Shown: piece by piece, positions 15,400-24,473 of the stretch
How the letters are laid out: each line of letters starts with the position of its first letter
Position numbering within the stretch: the first letter of the stretch is position 1
Source of the DNA: Shewanella gaetbuli
Lineage (GTDB): Bacteria > Pseudomonadota > Gammaproteobacteria > Enterobacterales > Shewanellaceae
Assembly (NCBI RefSeq): GCF_023284065.1
Contig: NZ_JAKIKP010000019.1
Coordinates: forward strand, 1 to 39,541
DNA: 39,541 nucleotides
Direction of reading: 5' to 3'
The notes under the pieces: generated by a model
Database searches by the model: none
What the model saw: only the letters and a program-made list of their open reading frames with translations
Told to the model about the DNA's origin: nothing
Program-made: the position numbers and the translations under genes

Positions 15400-16956
15400 A
15401 TGAACGTACTTAGTCACGCCGATTCGGCATTGTCTCTATTGCCACCTGTGGTAGCAATTTTATTAGCCATTTTTACCCGTAGAGTTTTACTTTCACTTGG
15501 GGTAGGTATTTTACTTGGCGCTTTACTGTTAACTCAATTCTCATTAGGTGACACTAGCCTATTTTTAGTGGATACCGTTAAAGGACTTGTTTGGGACGAT
15601 GGTGCCCTCAATAGTTGGAATTTACAAATTTTAGGTTTCTTGGTCATGCTAGGCATGATCACGGCGTTGATCACAGTCAGTGGCGCTTCTCGCGCTTTTG
15701 CTGAGTGGGCGAAAAACCGTATTCGCAATAAACGTGATGCTAAACTCATGACCGTCTTTTTAGGTTGTGTGGTGTTTATTGATGACTATTTTAACAGTTT
15801 AGTTGTGGGCTCTATCTCAAAACCAATTACTGACCGCTACTATATTTCTCGCGCTAAATTAGCCTATTTATTAGACTCTACAGCCGCGCCTATTTGCGTT
15901 ATTTCGCCTGTTTCAAGTTGGGGCGCATACATTATTGCGTTAATTGGTGGGATTTTAACGGCACATGGTTTTACTGAATCAGGTCATTTAAGTGTATTTG
16001 TTCAAATGATTCCAATGAACTTTTACGCCATCTTTGCCATGTTATTACTCTTGTGTGTGGCTATTTGGGGCTTAGATGTTGGCCCAATGCGCCAGCATGA
16101 ATTAAAAGCGCAAAAGGGTGAATTATTTGACGAGTCTAAAGGCTTACCTCCAGGAGCTAATGCTGATTTACCTGAAGCAGATACCGGTAAAATTATTGGC
16201 TTGTTTTTACCTATTTTAGCGTTAATTGCCGCCACTTTATACTTTATGATAAGCAGTGGTGCGGATGTATTAGCGGCAGATGGCAACGCATTCTCGGTAT
16301 TGGGCGCATTCGAAAATACTGAAGTGAGCCAGTCATTATTTTATGGCTCAATTGTTGGCTTTATTGTCACGTTAGGTTTAGCTTTCGCTCAAAAATTGTC
16401 AATGGAATTGATTATCAAAGGTATTACTGCGGGTGCACGTTCAATGTTGCCTGCTATTTATATCTTATTATTTGCATGGTCTATTGCAGGCGTTATTGGG
16501 CAATTAGAAACAGGTAAATACATGGCCAGCCTAGTCACGGGCGCGATTCCATTTGCTTTATTACCTGCCGTATTGTTTATTTTGGCGGGTATCACCGCAT
16601 TTTCTACCGGAACAAGCTGGGGCACATTCGGTATCATGTTGCCAATTGCCGCTGATATGGCTATGGGAAGTGACTCGACAATGATGTTGCCGATGCTGTC
16701 AGCTGTGCTAGCTGGAGCAGTATTTGGTGATCATTGTTCGCCAATTTCAGATACGACTATCTTGTCTTCAACAGGGGCGAGTTGTCACCACATTGACCAT
16801 GTGATTACCCAGTTGCCTTATGCGTTAATTGTGGCTTTGATTAGTATTGTTGGTTATGTGGTACTGGGTTATACCGCATCTGTAATGGCTGGGTTTATGG
16901 CATGTTGTGCTGTGTTTGCCGTCAGTGTTGTGGGACTGAAGTATTACGCCCGCTAA
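15400..16956 (+). CDS. NhaC-family transporter, probable lysine transporter (LysW type)
   Basis: A 518-residue integral inner-membrane protein with about eleven to twelve hydrophobic helices. NhaC-family signatures are clear: FIDDYFNSLVVGS, AFSTGTSWGTFGIMLPIA and GDHCSPISDTTILSSTGA. By homology alone it would be called a Na+/H+ antiporter. The lysine riboswitch in its leader points instead to amino-acid transport: riboswitch-controlled NhaC-like proteins have been proposed as lysine transporters (named LysW in comparative work). ATG 15400 is chosen since the upstream extension of the frame runs through the riboswitch leader; the ribosome site (GAAG) is weak. A terminator follows at 16981. Confidence 0.9.
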   Translation: MNVLSHADSALSLLPPVVAILLAIFTRRVLLSLGVGILLGALLLTQFSLGDTSLFLVDTVKGLVWDDGALNSWNLQILGFLVMLGMITALITVSGASRAFAEWAKNRIRNKRDAKLMTVFLGCVVFIDDYFNSLVVGSISKPITDRYYISRAKLAYLLDSTAAPICVISPVSSWGAYIIALIGGILTAHGFTESGHLSVFVQMIPMNFYAIFAMLLLLCVAIWGLDVGPMRQHELKAQKGELFDESKGLPPGANADLPEADTGKIIGLFLPILALIAATLYFMISSGADVLAADGNAFSVLGAFENTEVSQSLFYGSIVGFIVTLGLAFAQKLSMELIIKGITAGARSMLPAIYILLFAWSIAGVIGQLETGKYMASLVTGAIPFALLPAVLFILAGITAFSTGTSWGTFGIMLPIAADMAMGSDSTMMLPMLSAVLAGAVFGDHCSPISDTTILSSTGASCHHIDHVITQLPYALIVALISIVGYVVLGYTASVMAGFMACCAVFAVSVVGLKYYAR

Positions 16957-16980
16957 CCTAAGTTAAAGGTTTATTATTTA

Positions 16981-17013
16981 AATGCCGCTCAATTAACATT
17001 GTGCGGCATTTTT
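16981..17013 (+). terminator. Terminator of the NhaC-family gene
   Basis: AATGCCGC pairs with GCGGCATT around a 14-base loop, followed by a T run. It lies 24 bases after the stop codon. Confidence 0.85.
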
Positions 17014-17075
17014 GTTTGTGGTTTATATCGGGTTGCGAGTAAAATTTACCAAATCAGTAAATTTGGAATTTTATT

Positions 17076-17654
17076 TTGGCTCAACTCTACTTTTATTACT
17101 CAGCAATGAATGCGGGTAAATCAACTTCATTATTACAGTCTTCTTATAACTACCGTGAGCGTGGTATGCACACTTTGGTGATGACAGCATCAATAGATGA
17201 CCGTTATGGCGTTGGTAAAGTCGCTTCGCGAATTGGTATTCAAACCGATGCTCAAGTCTTTAAAAGTGATGATAATTTAGTTGAGATTATTACCCAGTCG
17301 CATCAACAGCAACCTATTCATTGTGTTTTAGTCGATGAAAGTCAGTTTTTATCTAAAGAACAAGTTAAGCAGCTGACCACCGTGGTAGATAATTTAAACA
17401 TTCCGGTGTTGTGCTATGGCCTGAGAAGTGATTTTCAGGGCGAATTGTTTGTGGGTAGCCAGTATTTATTGGCTTGGGCTGATAAACTGGTTGAGCTTAA
17501 AACCATTTGTCATTGTGGTCGCAAAGCTAACATGGTGGTGCGTCTTGATGGCGATGGTAAGCCAATGCAAGAGGGCGAACAGGTGGCTATTGGTGGTAAC
17601 GAGACATATGAGTCAGTATGTCGTAAGCACTTTAGAGAGTTTCTTTGGGACTAG
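17076..17654 (+). CDS. tdk: Thymidine kinase
   Basis: Phosphorylates thymidine to dTMP with ATP (pyrimidine salvage, cytoplasm). The 192 residues are of the TK1 type. It opens MAQLYFYYSAMNAGKST like E. coli Tdk, with P-loop Gly14-Lys15-Ser16, catalytic Glu88 in LVDESQFL, the lasso segment GNETYESVC, and zinc-site cysteines in CHCGRKA and CRKHF. The start is TTG, with GGA 8 bases upstream; the identity to Tdk from the very first residues fixes this start. A terminator follows. Confidence 0.95.
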   Translation: MAQLYFYYSAMNAGKSTSLLQSSYNYRERGMHTLVMTASIDDRYGVGKVASRIGIQTDAQVFKSDDNLVEIITQSHQQQPIHCVLVDESQFLSKEQVKQLTTVVDNLNIPVLCYGLRSDFQGELFVGSQYLLAWADKLVELKTICHCGRKANMVVRLDGDGKPMQEGEQVAIGGNETYESVCRKHFREFLWD

Positions 17655-17676
17655 GTTTATCAACCTTGGCTCAAAT

Positions 17677-17706
17677 AACGGCTTGCAGCAATGCAAGCCG
17701 TTTTTA
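17677..17706. terminator. Terminator between tdk and the chemotaxis receptor gene
   Basis: AACGGCTTGC (17677-17686) pairs with GCAAGCCGTT (17693-17702) around a 6-base loop, followed by T-rich DNA. It is mainly for tdk; the minus-strand gene converges on it. Confidence 0.85.
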
Positions 17707-17743
17707 TTTCTACACCGCTAGCATTTAAAATTGGCGTTTAAAA

Positions 17744-19777
17744 TTACAACTTAAAGCGTTCAACTGAATCCGTTAATGAGTGGGCAAGCTGATTAAGCTC
17801 TTGGCTTCGTTTAGCCATATCGGCTGAGTCTTGAGCATTATGCTTAGCCGCTTCTGTGGTTTCAACCATGGTTTGTTCAATCTGTTGGCTATAGTTAACT
17901 TGCTGATGAGCCGCACTATTAATGGTTTCACTCATGGCGTTAATGGTGAGTAGCGCCGATTCGATTTTTTCAATAGCATCGTGTAGAGCTTGGCTTTGTT
18001 CAACACATTGATTCGCTTGGTCTTGGCCTTGGGATATAGCGTTAACGGCATTAGTTGTTTCATTTTGCAGCGCGTTAATCATAGTCTGAATTTCAGCCGT
18101 TGACGATTGGGTTCTTGAAGCTAAAGAACGCACTTCATCTGCCACAACAGCAAAGCCTCTGCCATGCTCGCCGGCTCGTGCCGCTTCAATTGCAGCATTA
18201 AGAGCTAAAAGGTTAGTTTGGTCGGCAATGGCACTGATGGTCACTAAAATTCCACCAATATTGTCACTGTGCTGGCTTAACGTATTCATTATATTCACTG
18301 AGTTAACTAAGTCGTTTGAGAGTTGCTCAATCCGGCTTCTATTATCGTCAGCGATGGATTTAACTTGTTGACTTTGTTGTGATGCTAATTGAATTTGTTG
18401 GGCGGATTCACTGGTTTGCTCATTCACTTCATTTGAACTTAGATGAATTTGTTCAGCGAGTTGTTTCGCATGGGAAATATGGGCAATTTGGCTTCCTGCA
18501 GAAGTGGCTATTTGCTCTCCTTGTACTTGAGAACTCAACGCCGACTCATCTAATAAATGTGCATCACGGCTGATGTCTTGTAGTAATGAGGTTAGGTCAT
18601 CAGATAATTTATTGATATTGTCCATTAGCTCACCAAACTCATCATCATTACGCTTGTTGAGTCGTCTGGTTAAGTCTCCACTGGCAATTCTGGCGAGAGC
18701 TTTGTTCACCGCCTGAAGGGGGCCTAACATGGCTTTTGAGGTGAAGTAGTAAATGATGCTTGCCAGAATAATAAACACGATAGCCAACCCAATAGCTAAG
18801 GTTTGTGCGGTACTAATTTCATTAGCTGCCGCATTTTGGTAATCATTGAAACGTTGATCTGCTAGCGTCATTAATTGATTGAGCTCTGCAAAACTGGCAT
18901 CAAAAAAATGATTGGCTTGGCTATAGGCTGACTCTGCTTGTTTTATTACCCCAACAACCTGTCGCTGACTTTGGTATAAACTACCAGGTTGGTCCAATAA
19001 TGCTTTTAATTGGTTAAATTCTTGGTCAAAAATAGCCAATATTTCATCAGCGGGTAGGCCGTAGGCTTGTTGCTTTAAATATTGAAAATTAGTTTCAATA
19101 TTGGTCAGCATCATAAATACATCTTGCTGGTGGTTATCTACATTGGTGACATCGATGAAACGTGCCACTTCACCCATTATATTTCCCATATTATATAAGG
19201 TGTCATCAATTCGAGTTCCCGTTCCGATGACCTCTTCAAGCAATTTAGCTTGAGTGCCAGCGTCAATCATTTCTAAATCAATCATGCTATTACTGGCATT
19301 GTCTTTGATGTCTTGAAATCGCTCAAATTGAGCTCGGTAATCGGCTTTAGCTGTTTCTATATTTAACTTGGCATTGAACATTGTTTGGCTATGAGAAATA
19401 TATTGGCTGTATTGAGCCATTACTTTATCTAGTGCCGATTTCATATTCGGTTGGTCGGCGACTTTATCGGCTAAATCATCCAAGGTATGAGTATATTCTT
19501 GCTGAAGTTTTTTAAATTGGTTAAAACTGGCGTTGATATTGGTATTGCCTGTTTGAGAGTAGGCCGAACTACCAGTTTTAACCATTTTTAATAAGATAAG
19601 CTGTAGAGTATTACTTTGAGTTTGAACCGGAACCGCTAAGGTTTCTATATTGGTATTAGCGGTGTTTATTTGACTTAAAGAACGATAGAAAAAGCTACTT
19701 CCAGCTAACAGCAAGATGCCAATGGTTGCAAAACCCAAGGCGATTTTTTGTTTAATGGTTAGCTCAAACAAGTTCAT
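17744..19777 (-). CDS. Methyl-accepting chemotaxis protein
   Basis: A 677-residue transmembrane chemoreceptor. One N-terminal transmembrane helix (about 13-31, IALGFATIGILLLAGSSFF) is followed by a long, mainly helical periplasmic sensor (about 32-322) and a second membrane helix (about 325-347, LAIGLAIVFIILASIIYYF). Then come HAMP and the cytoplasmic signalling hairpin with the CheA/CheW-contact tip (about 509-545, ADQTNLLALNAAIEAARAGE, then GRGFAVVADEVRSLA). There is no C-terminal NWETF-type pentapeptide for CheR/CheB tethering. The ligand is unknown; a four-helix-type sensor is likely from the helical composition. It is convergent with tdk and divergent from the FAH-family gene. Confidence 0.94.
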   Translation of the reverse strand: MNLFELTIKQKIALGFATIGILLLAGSSFFYRSLSQINTANTNIETLAVPVQTQSNTLQLILLKMVKTGSSAYSQTGNTNINASFNQFKKLQQEYTHTLDDLADKVADQPNMKSALDKVMAQYSQYISHSQTMFNAKLNIETAKADYRAQFERFQDIKDNASNSMIDLEMIDAGTQAKLLEEVIGTGTRIDDTLYNMGNIMGEVARFIDVTNVDNHQQDVFMMLTNIETNFQYLKQQAYGLPADEILAIFDQEFNQLKALLDQPGSLYQSQRQVVGVIKQAESAYSQANHFFDASFAELNQLMTLADQRFNDYQNAAANEISTAQTLAIGLAIVFIILASIIYYFTSKAMLGPLQAVNKALARIASGDLTRRLNKRNDDEFGELMDNINKLSDDLTSLLQDISRDAHLLDESALSSQVQGEQIATSAGSQIAHISHAKQLAEQIHLSSNEVNEQTSESAQQIQLASQQSQQVKSIADDNRSRIEQLSNDLVNSVNIMNTLSQHSDNIGGILVTISAIADQTNLLALNAAIEAARAGEHGRGFAVVADEVRSLASRTQSSTAEIQTMINALQNETTNAVNAISQGQDQANQCVEQSQALHDAIEKIESALLTINAMSETINSAAHQQVNYSQQIEQTMVETTEAAKHNAQDSADMAKRSQELNQLAHSLTDSVERFKL

Positions 19778-19973
19778 TTAGTGTCTCTTATTTTTTGTTA
19801 TAGGTGAAACGGAGTCAATCATATTGATTGTAGTCAAAAATTTAAATAGATCATGTGTGTTGAATTTAGCAGAACATCATTTGTTACTTATATCGGCCAA
19901 TGGAAGTTTAAATGTAGTATTTTTCAATTACCTAAAAGATAATGTGTCTGAAAGTCATTTAATAAGGTTTTTT

Positions 19974-20633
19974 ATGAATAACGTTGACACTAATCATAAT
20001 CATAAAATCACCCCCTCCAAGGTTATTTGTATTGGGCGAAATTATGTTGATCATATTTATGAGTTAGGCAATGAAGTGCCCGAAGATATGGTGGTATTTG
20101 TAAAACCTAATAGTGCAATTTCTCATGAGTTACACTCGTTTCACCAACAACCATTACATTTCGAAGCCGAATTATGTTTTATTATGCAAGCCGGTCGCCC
20201 TGCTTATGTGGGCTTAGGGCTTGATTTAACTAAAAGGCAATTGCAGTCTCAGCTTAAGTCGAAAGGGTTGCCGTGGGAACGAGCCAAAGCGTTTGACGGT
20301 GCTGCGGTTTTTAGTCAATTTATTGCAATTGATGATGTCACTTCAAACTGGTGTTTTAGTTTATCTATAGATGGTCAAATGGTGCAATTAGGGCACAGCG
20401 ACCAAATGATGTACTCACTCGATACTATAATTGAAGAAGTTCAAAAGTTTATGTCATTAAATGACGGTGATGTCATTATGACTGGCACTCCCAAAGGGGT
20501 GGGAGAGATCAAGTCTGGGCAAACTTTCACGTTATCGTTATGGCAAAATATTGCGTTTGTTTCAATATTACAATTAGAGACCGATGTGACTAACAATGTT
20601 CCTGTGTTAACCCACCAATGGGATGCAATTTAA
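19974..20633 (+). CDS. Fumarylacetoacetate hydrolase family protein
   Basis: A 219-residue FAH-fold enzyme of the YcgM/acylpyruvase type, which cleaves or decarboxylates diketo acids with a bound divalent metal. Visible family features: CIGRNYVDHIYELG at the start, VVFVKPNSAI, the metal ligands in HFEAELCFIM, WERAKAFDGAAVF, and the closing GDVIMTGTPKGVGEI. ATG 19974 has AAGG 6 bases upstream and matches the family N terminus; the frame is open 50 codons further up without similarity to the family. The exact substrate cannot be read from the sequence (acylpyruvate or fumarylpyruvate-like). Confidence 0.88.
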   Translation: MNNVDTNHNHKITPSKVICIGRNYVDHIYELGNEVPEDMVVFVKPNSAISHELHSFHQQPLHFEAELCFIMQAGRPAYVGLGLDLTKRQLQSQLKSKGLPWERAKAFDGAAVFSQFIAIDDVTSNWCFSLSIDGQMVQLGHSDQMMYSLDTIIEEVQKFMSLNDGDVIMTGTPKGVGEIKSGQTFTLSLWQNIAFVSILQLETDVTNNVPVLTHQWDAI

Positions 20634-20780
20634 GTTAAGAAAGTCAGTTTGATGAGCCTGATAGGTAAGCAATACCGGCCCATATTTTTCTAGAATAAAA
20701 TTGACTGAAATTAAAACCATTTGAAAACAGATAGCAAAACTTTAAAACTGAGGAGATATTTGAAATTATCGCATCTATAA

Positions 20781-20808
20781 TTGTTACATAGTACAACTGT
20801 TTTATACT
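20781..20808 (+). promoter_or_regulatory. Possible sigma-70 promoter of the amidohydrolase gene
   Basis: TTGTTA (20781-20786) and TATACT (20803-20808) are spaced by 16 bases and lie just before the ribosome site AAGGGA of the gene starting at 20828. That would give a very short leader. Box match only, no other support. Confidence 0.4.
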
Positions 20809-20827
20809 TAATTTATAAGGGAAATAT

Positions 20828-22156
20828 ATGAAAAGTATCATTAAACCAGTTCTTGTCTCTATATTACTATTCTTTACGTCAGTTAGCTTTGCGACAGAAA
20901 AACTCACTTTAATAAAAAATGCTAATATTTTTGATGGTGAAAGTAAAAAACTTCAAATGGGTATGGATGTTCTTGTTGAAAATAATTTAATTAAGAAAAT
21001 TGGTGCTGATTTAGTTGCTGAGAATGCTCAAGTTATCGATGCACAAGGTAAGTTTTTGATGCCGGGTCTAATTGATGCTCACTGGCATACCACCTACGCT
21101 TACACACCAGCTTCGGTATTAATGATGAATACCGGAGATATGTCAGAAGTTGCTATTCGAAGTATGAAGGGAGCCCATGAAACTCTAATGCGTGGCTTTA
21201 CCACAGTACGAGACCCTGGTGGTAACCCATTTTCAATCAAGAAGTTAATCGATTCTGGTGAATATCCCGGTCATAGAATTCTTCCTTCAGGGCCTTTTAT
21301 GAGCCAAACATCAGGGCATGCTGATTTTCATAATGTGTTTACAGAAAACCCTAGAAACACAAACTCAGAATTGAGTTATTGGGAAAAAAATATGATGGCA
21401 ATGATTGCCGATGGTGTACCAGAAGTTCGCAAGCGTACCCGTGAAATTCTCAAGTATGGTGCAAGTCAAATTAAAATCACAACAGGTGGTGGTGTATCTT
21501 CTCAATATGACCCTTTAGATGTGAGTGAATACTCTGTTGATGAAATTAAAGCTGTTGTTGAAGAAGCTAAAAATTTTAATACTTATGTCATTAGCCATGT
21601 AATGACCGATGCAGGCATTCGTACTTCTGTTGAAGCAGGGGTTATGTCTATTGAGCATGGTTTTTTCGCATCAGACAGTACTCTTAAACTGATGAAGAAA
21701 AAAGGTGCTTGGTTAAGCCCTCAAGCGATGTTTGAAGAAGATATGAATTGGTCTAGCCCTGTTAGTGCGCGTAAATATAAACAAGTCACTGATGCAGTAA
21801 ATACTTTGTATAAAAGAGCTCGTGATATTGGTGTTAATGTTGCGTTCGGTACTGATCAACTTTTAGATGCTTCTAAAGCGAAACAGCAAAGCACTTTGTT
21901 AGTTAGAATGGGAACTTGGTTTAGCAATTATGAAGTATTAAAAATGGTCACATCTGATAATGCTCGGTTATTAGAATTAAGTGGCCCTAGGCATCCTTAT
22001 CAAGAAGGACCTTTAGGGAAAATTGTTGAAGGCGCTTATGCAGATTTACTTATTATTGATGGAAACCCTATGGAAAAGCTTGATGTACTAGGTGATCCTG
22101 AAAATAAATTTAAAGTAATAATGAAAGATGGGGTGATTTATAAAAACACTTTATAG
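20828..22156 (+). CDS. Exported metal-dependent amidohydrolase
   Basis: A 442-residue amidohydrolase-superfamily hydrolase. A signal peptide (about 1-22, ending VSFA) sends it to the periplasm or beyond. The metal motif DxHxH is at Asp83-His85-His87 in LIDAHWHTT; further ligands are likely the His in ISHVMTDAG and IEHGFF, and the Asp in FGTDQLLD. The C-terminal small domain returns with EGPLGKIVEGAYADLLIIDGNP, as in imidazolonepropionase-like and Xaa-Pro dipeptidase-type members. The substrate is probably a small amide or dipeptide. AAGGGA is 5 bases before the ATG. It is flanked by its own promoter and terminator, so it is probably monocistronic. Confidence 0.88.
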   Translation: MKSIIKPVLVSILLFFTSVSFATEKLTLIKNANIFDGESKKLQMGMDVLVENNLIKKIGADLVAENAQVIDAQGKFLMPGLIDAHWHTTYAYTPASVLMMNTGDMSEVAIRSMKGAHETLMRGFTTVRDPGGNPFSIKKLIDSGEYPGHRILPSGPFMSQTSGHADFHNVFTENPRNTNSELSYWEKNMMAMIADGVPEVRKRTREILKYGASQIKITTGGGVSSQYDPLDVSEYSVDEIKAVVEEAKNFNTYVISHVMTDAGIRTSVEAGVMSIEHGFFASDSTLKLMKKKGAWLSPQAMFEEDMNWSSPVSARKYKQVTDAVNTLYKRARDIGVNVAFGTDQLLDASKAKQQSTLLVRMGTWFSNYEVLKMVTSDNARLLELSGPRHPYQEGPLGKIVEGAYADLLIIDGNPMEKLDVLGDPENKFKVIMKDGVIYKNTL

Positions 22157-22194
22157 TTTTTAAAGCTAATAAAGTTATCGCTATCACTCACTAG

Positions 22195-22225
22195 AGGCTC
22201 TTCTTTTTGTAGAAGGGCCTTTTTA
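22195..22225 (+). terminator. Terminator of the amidohydrolase gene
   Basis: AGGCTCTTCT pairs with AGAAGGGCCT (one T-G pair) around a 6-base loop, followed by T5. It lies 39 bases after the stop. Confidence 0.85.
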
Positions 22226-22396
22226 ATTGTTGAAGCTATTTAAGTTTAGCCAAGCCTTTGTATTTTCTAAATTTGCGGAATAATGTTGGTCATTTTTCAT
22301 CTATAGCTGAGTTTTTAACTTTTATGTTTCCCGTGCACCCATATCACAGCATATAATCTATGGAAATACGTCATTCTTTATTTAATAAGGCTTATC

Positions 22397-23170
22397 ATGT
22401 CACAAAATGAACATCAACTTAGTCTCGCTAAGCATTTATTCGCCCAGCGAACAGCTACAACTCCGGCTTCAGAATATCAAGCTTATAATGTCAGCAACAT
22501 TGATGAGGCTTTTGAGGTGCAGCAAGCAATGGTGTCTTTGTTTGCTGAGCCTGTGGACGGTTGGAAATGTTTAACGCCTCAGGCAAATGAACAACTTATT
22601 TTTGCGCCAATTTTATCTAAGGTGGTTGATAATCAACCCAGTTGTCCCATTGTGCCGGCAACAAAAGACGGCCAAACTTTTGCTCGAATTGAGCCTGAAA
22701 TCGCCATTGTATTAAGCGAAGACTTTTTGCCGCACACTCAATACGGCAATGAACAAATTGAGCAGGGTATTGGCGCAACTCATTTAGCGTTAGAGTTAAT
22801 TCAAAGCCGCTTTTCTGCAGATTATAAAGCCAGCTATTTAGAAATCCTTGCCGATGGCTTAAGTAATCAAGGGTTATATTTAGGACCCAAAATTGATAAA
22901 GCCTTAGCTTATCAAGCAAGTAAATTAACAATTAAGGTTACCGCTGATGATAAAGTACAAGAATTTGCGGGTGCTCACCCTTGTACCTTACCGCAAAACC
23001 CGGTTTTTTGGTTGATCCAATATCTAACAGATAAAGGCGTTCACCTTAAAAAAGGTCAGGCGATTATTACCGGCTCTTATTGTGGTGTGGTTAATGTTCC
23101 TATGAATACCCCCGTGACACTTTTATACCAAGGTTTGGGCGAAATGACCGTATCATTTACGGCTAAATAA
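22397..23170 (+). CDS. 2-keto-4-pentenoate hydratase (MhpD-like) family protein
   Basis: A 257-residue member of the FAH superfamily, of the 2-oxopent-4-enoate hydratase/4-oxalocrotonate decarboxylase type. Metal-ligand region ARIEPEIAIVL with further acids in ALELIQSRF; C-terminal GQAIITGSYCGVVNVP. Such enzymes add water to a 2-oxo-alkenoate from meta-cleavage of aromatics, but no other meta-pathway gene is nearby, so the substrate is open. The ATG has AAGG 6 bases upstream. It is followed by a terminator and seems to be transcribed alone. Confidence 0.83.
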   Translation: MSQNEHQLSLAKHLFAQRTATTPASEYQAYNVSNIDEAFEVQQAMVSLFAEPVDGWKCLTPQANEQLIFAPILSKVVDNQPSCPIVPATKDGQTFARIEPEIAIVLSEDFLPHTQYGNEQIEQGIGATHLALELIQSRFSADYKASYLEILADGLSNQGLYLGPKIDKALAYQASKLTIKVTADDKVQEFAGAHPCTLPQNPVFWLIQYLTDKGVHLKKGQAIITGSYCGVVNVPMNTPVTLLYQGLGEMTVSFTAK

Positions 23171-23188
23171 GCCATTATTTAGAACTGT

Positions 23189-23217
23189 AAAATGGCGCAA
23201 TAATATTGCGCCATTTT
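23189..23217 (+). terminator. Terminator of the MhpD-like gene
   Basis: AAAATGGCGCAA pairs perfectly with TTGCGCCATTTT around a 5-base loop; the stem itself ends in T4. It lies 18 bases after the stop. Confidence 0.85.
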
Positions 23218-23448
23218 GTTGTTTACACATTACTAAATCTCAACGCCTCGCCAAATAGAAAAAGCGCTTTCGGCACTTAAACTTAAAGAATTTGCAACCT
23301 TGCTTACATCCCACTTACCTGTTTTACTGCTGCTTTACCTGGTTGTTTATTGTGCTTGAATCGCTAAAATTCATTTGTAAAACTGCAGCCAAATTCGAGT
23401 TTATTGAGCATGTGTAACATGCTTCTATGCTTCAAAAAGGTGCTGCAA

Positions 23449-24399
23449 GTGAAGTTGAATCAAACAGTTTGTCAGGTTATTGATGATGTCTTTATGCAAT
23501 ATCATATTGTTGATACCAGTAAACCTGTGATGATAACTTTCCCGCCAGGTTGTCAGGCAATAACACAACACCAAGCTGAAGCAAACGATACTAATGCTTG
23601 GAGTTTTCAGTTTTTTGCCAAACGCGGCATTAACGTGGTGTCATTTAATCATATTGGTCAAGATAACTATTTTCACTCTGAAGAGTTCGCCAGGTTTTTG
23701 CCGTTACTTTCTACACAATTAGACGTCTTTCCAAAGAGGATAGGATATGGCATAAGCCGTGGCGGTTTTGCGTCAGCGATTCACAGTAAAGTGTTAGGTT
23801 TGGATAAAGCCTTATTACTGATGCCTTTAAGCTCATATAATCATAAAACAGTGCCGTGGGATCCAAAAGTCAAAGCTAATCATGTCCCTGATCAGGCATT
23901 AAATTTAGATGCCAGTGTTTGTGAAACACCTTTAACGGTTATTTATGACCCATTATATGCCCCCGATACTCAGCATGTTGCAAGACTCGATTCAGTCGTC
24001 GCTGAATATCATATAAGTGGTGTGGGTCATCGTATTAGTCGTGCATTACAGCAGATGGGAATGCTAAAAAAAGTGGTGTTGGACTTTTATGCTGCAGATA
24101 TAGAGTCAGACGCTTTTTATCAGGGAATACGCCAGCGTCGTTTATTTCCAAGTTATTTAAAAGGGACTTTGGCTAACTCTCGGCGAAAAGTTACTCTTAA
24201 AAGGCGCTGGGTAATTACTCAATACCGATGCTATTTAATCATCAATAATAGCCATTTTTGCCATCAAAAATTTCTCAGTAAACTTGCAGTGAGTTGTCAA
24301 AAACGCTGGAATAAAGTGTTGAACCTTTATCAACAAGTCAATTTGCAAGGGGCATCAAAAGCTGCGTTAGTTTTAGGTAATACGGTTTTTTGTTTGTAG
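23449..24399 (+). CDS. Alpha/beta-hydrolase-like protein, function unknown
   Basis: About 316 residues. A nucleophile-elbow motif YGISRGGFAS (Ser103) follows a beta-strand/helix pattern (MITFPPG, INVVSFNHIGQD) typical of alpha/beta hydrolases; Asp in VIYDPLYAPD and His in SGVGHRIS are candidate triad partners. The last 100 residues are strongly basic and look like a separate helical tail (RRRLF, RRKVTLKRRW, KRWNKVL). The start is uncertain: GTG 23449 has AAGG 8 bases upstream and is preferred; TTG 23404 and ATG 23419 are possible. There is no signal peptide. I do not recognise a named family. It converges on the YghU-like gene across a shared terminator. Confidence 0.7.
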   Translation: MKLNQTVCQVIDDVFMQYHIVDTSKPVMITFPPGCQAITQHQAEANDTNAWSFQFFAKRGINVVSFNHIGQDNYFHSEEFARFLPLLSTQLDVFPKRIGYGISRGGFASAIHSKVLGLDKALLLMPLSSYNHKTVPWDPKVKANHVPDQALNLDASVCETPLTVIYDPLYAPDTQHVARLDSVVAEYHISGVGHRISRALQQMGMLKKVVLDFYAADIESDAFYQGIRQRRLFPSYLKGTLANSRRKVTLKRRWVITQYRCYLIINNSHFCHQKFLSKLAVSCQKRWNKVLNLYQQVNLQGASKAALVLGNTVFCL

Positions 24400-24407
24400 T
24401 GAAAAAC

Positions 24408-24441
24408 AATAACAGAGTGACGGATTAGCCACTCTGTTATT
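24408..24441. terminator. Bidirectional terminator between convergent genes
   Basis: AATAACAGAGTG pairs perfectly with CACTCTGTTATT around a 10-base loop; T-rich to the right and A-rich to the left. Confidence 0.8.
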
Positions 24442-24473
24442 TGTTAGAACATTAAATCATTTAAGTAAAACGT

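Noticed and set aside
19824..19973. Fifty-codon N-terminal extension of the FAH-family protein
   Set aside because: No similarity to the family and no ribosome site, while AAGG and ATG at 19964-19976 fit the family's usual start.
20644..20907. Minus-strand open frame of 87 codons before the amidohydrolase
   Set aside because: It overlaps the promoter and signal-peptide region of the plus-strand gene and has no ribosome site or recognisable domain.
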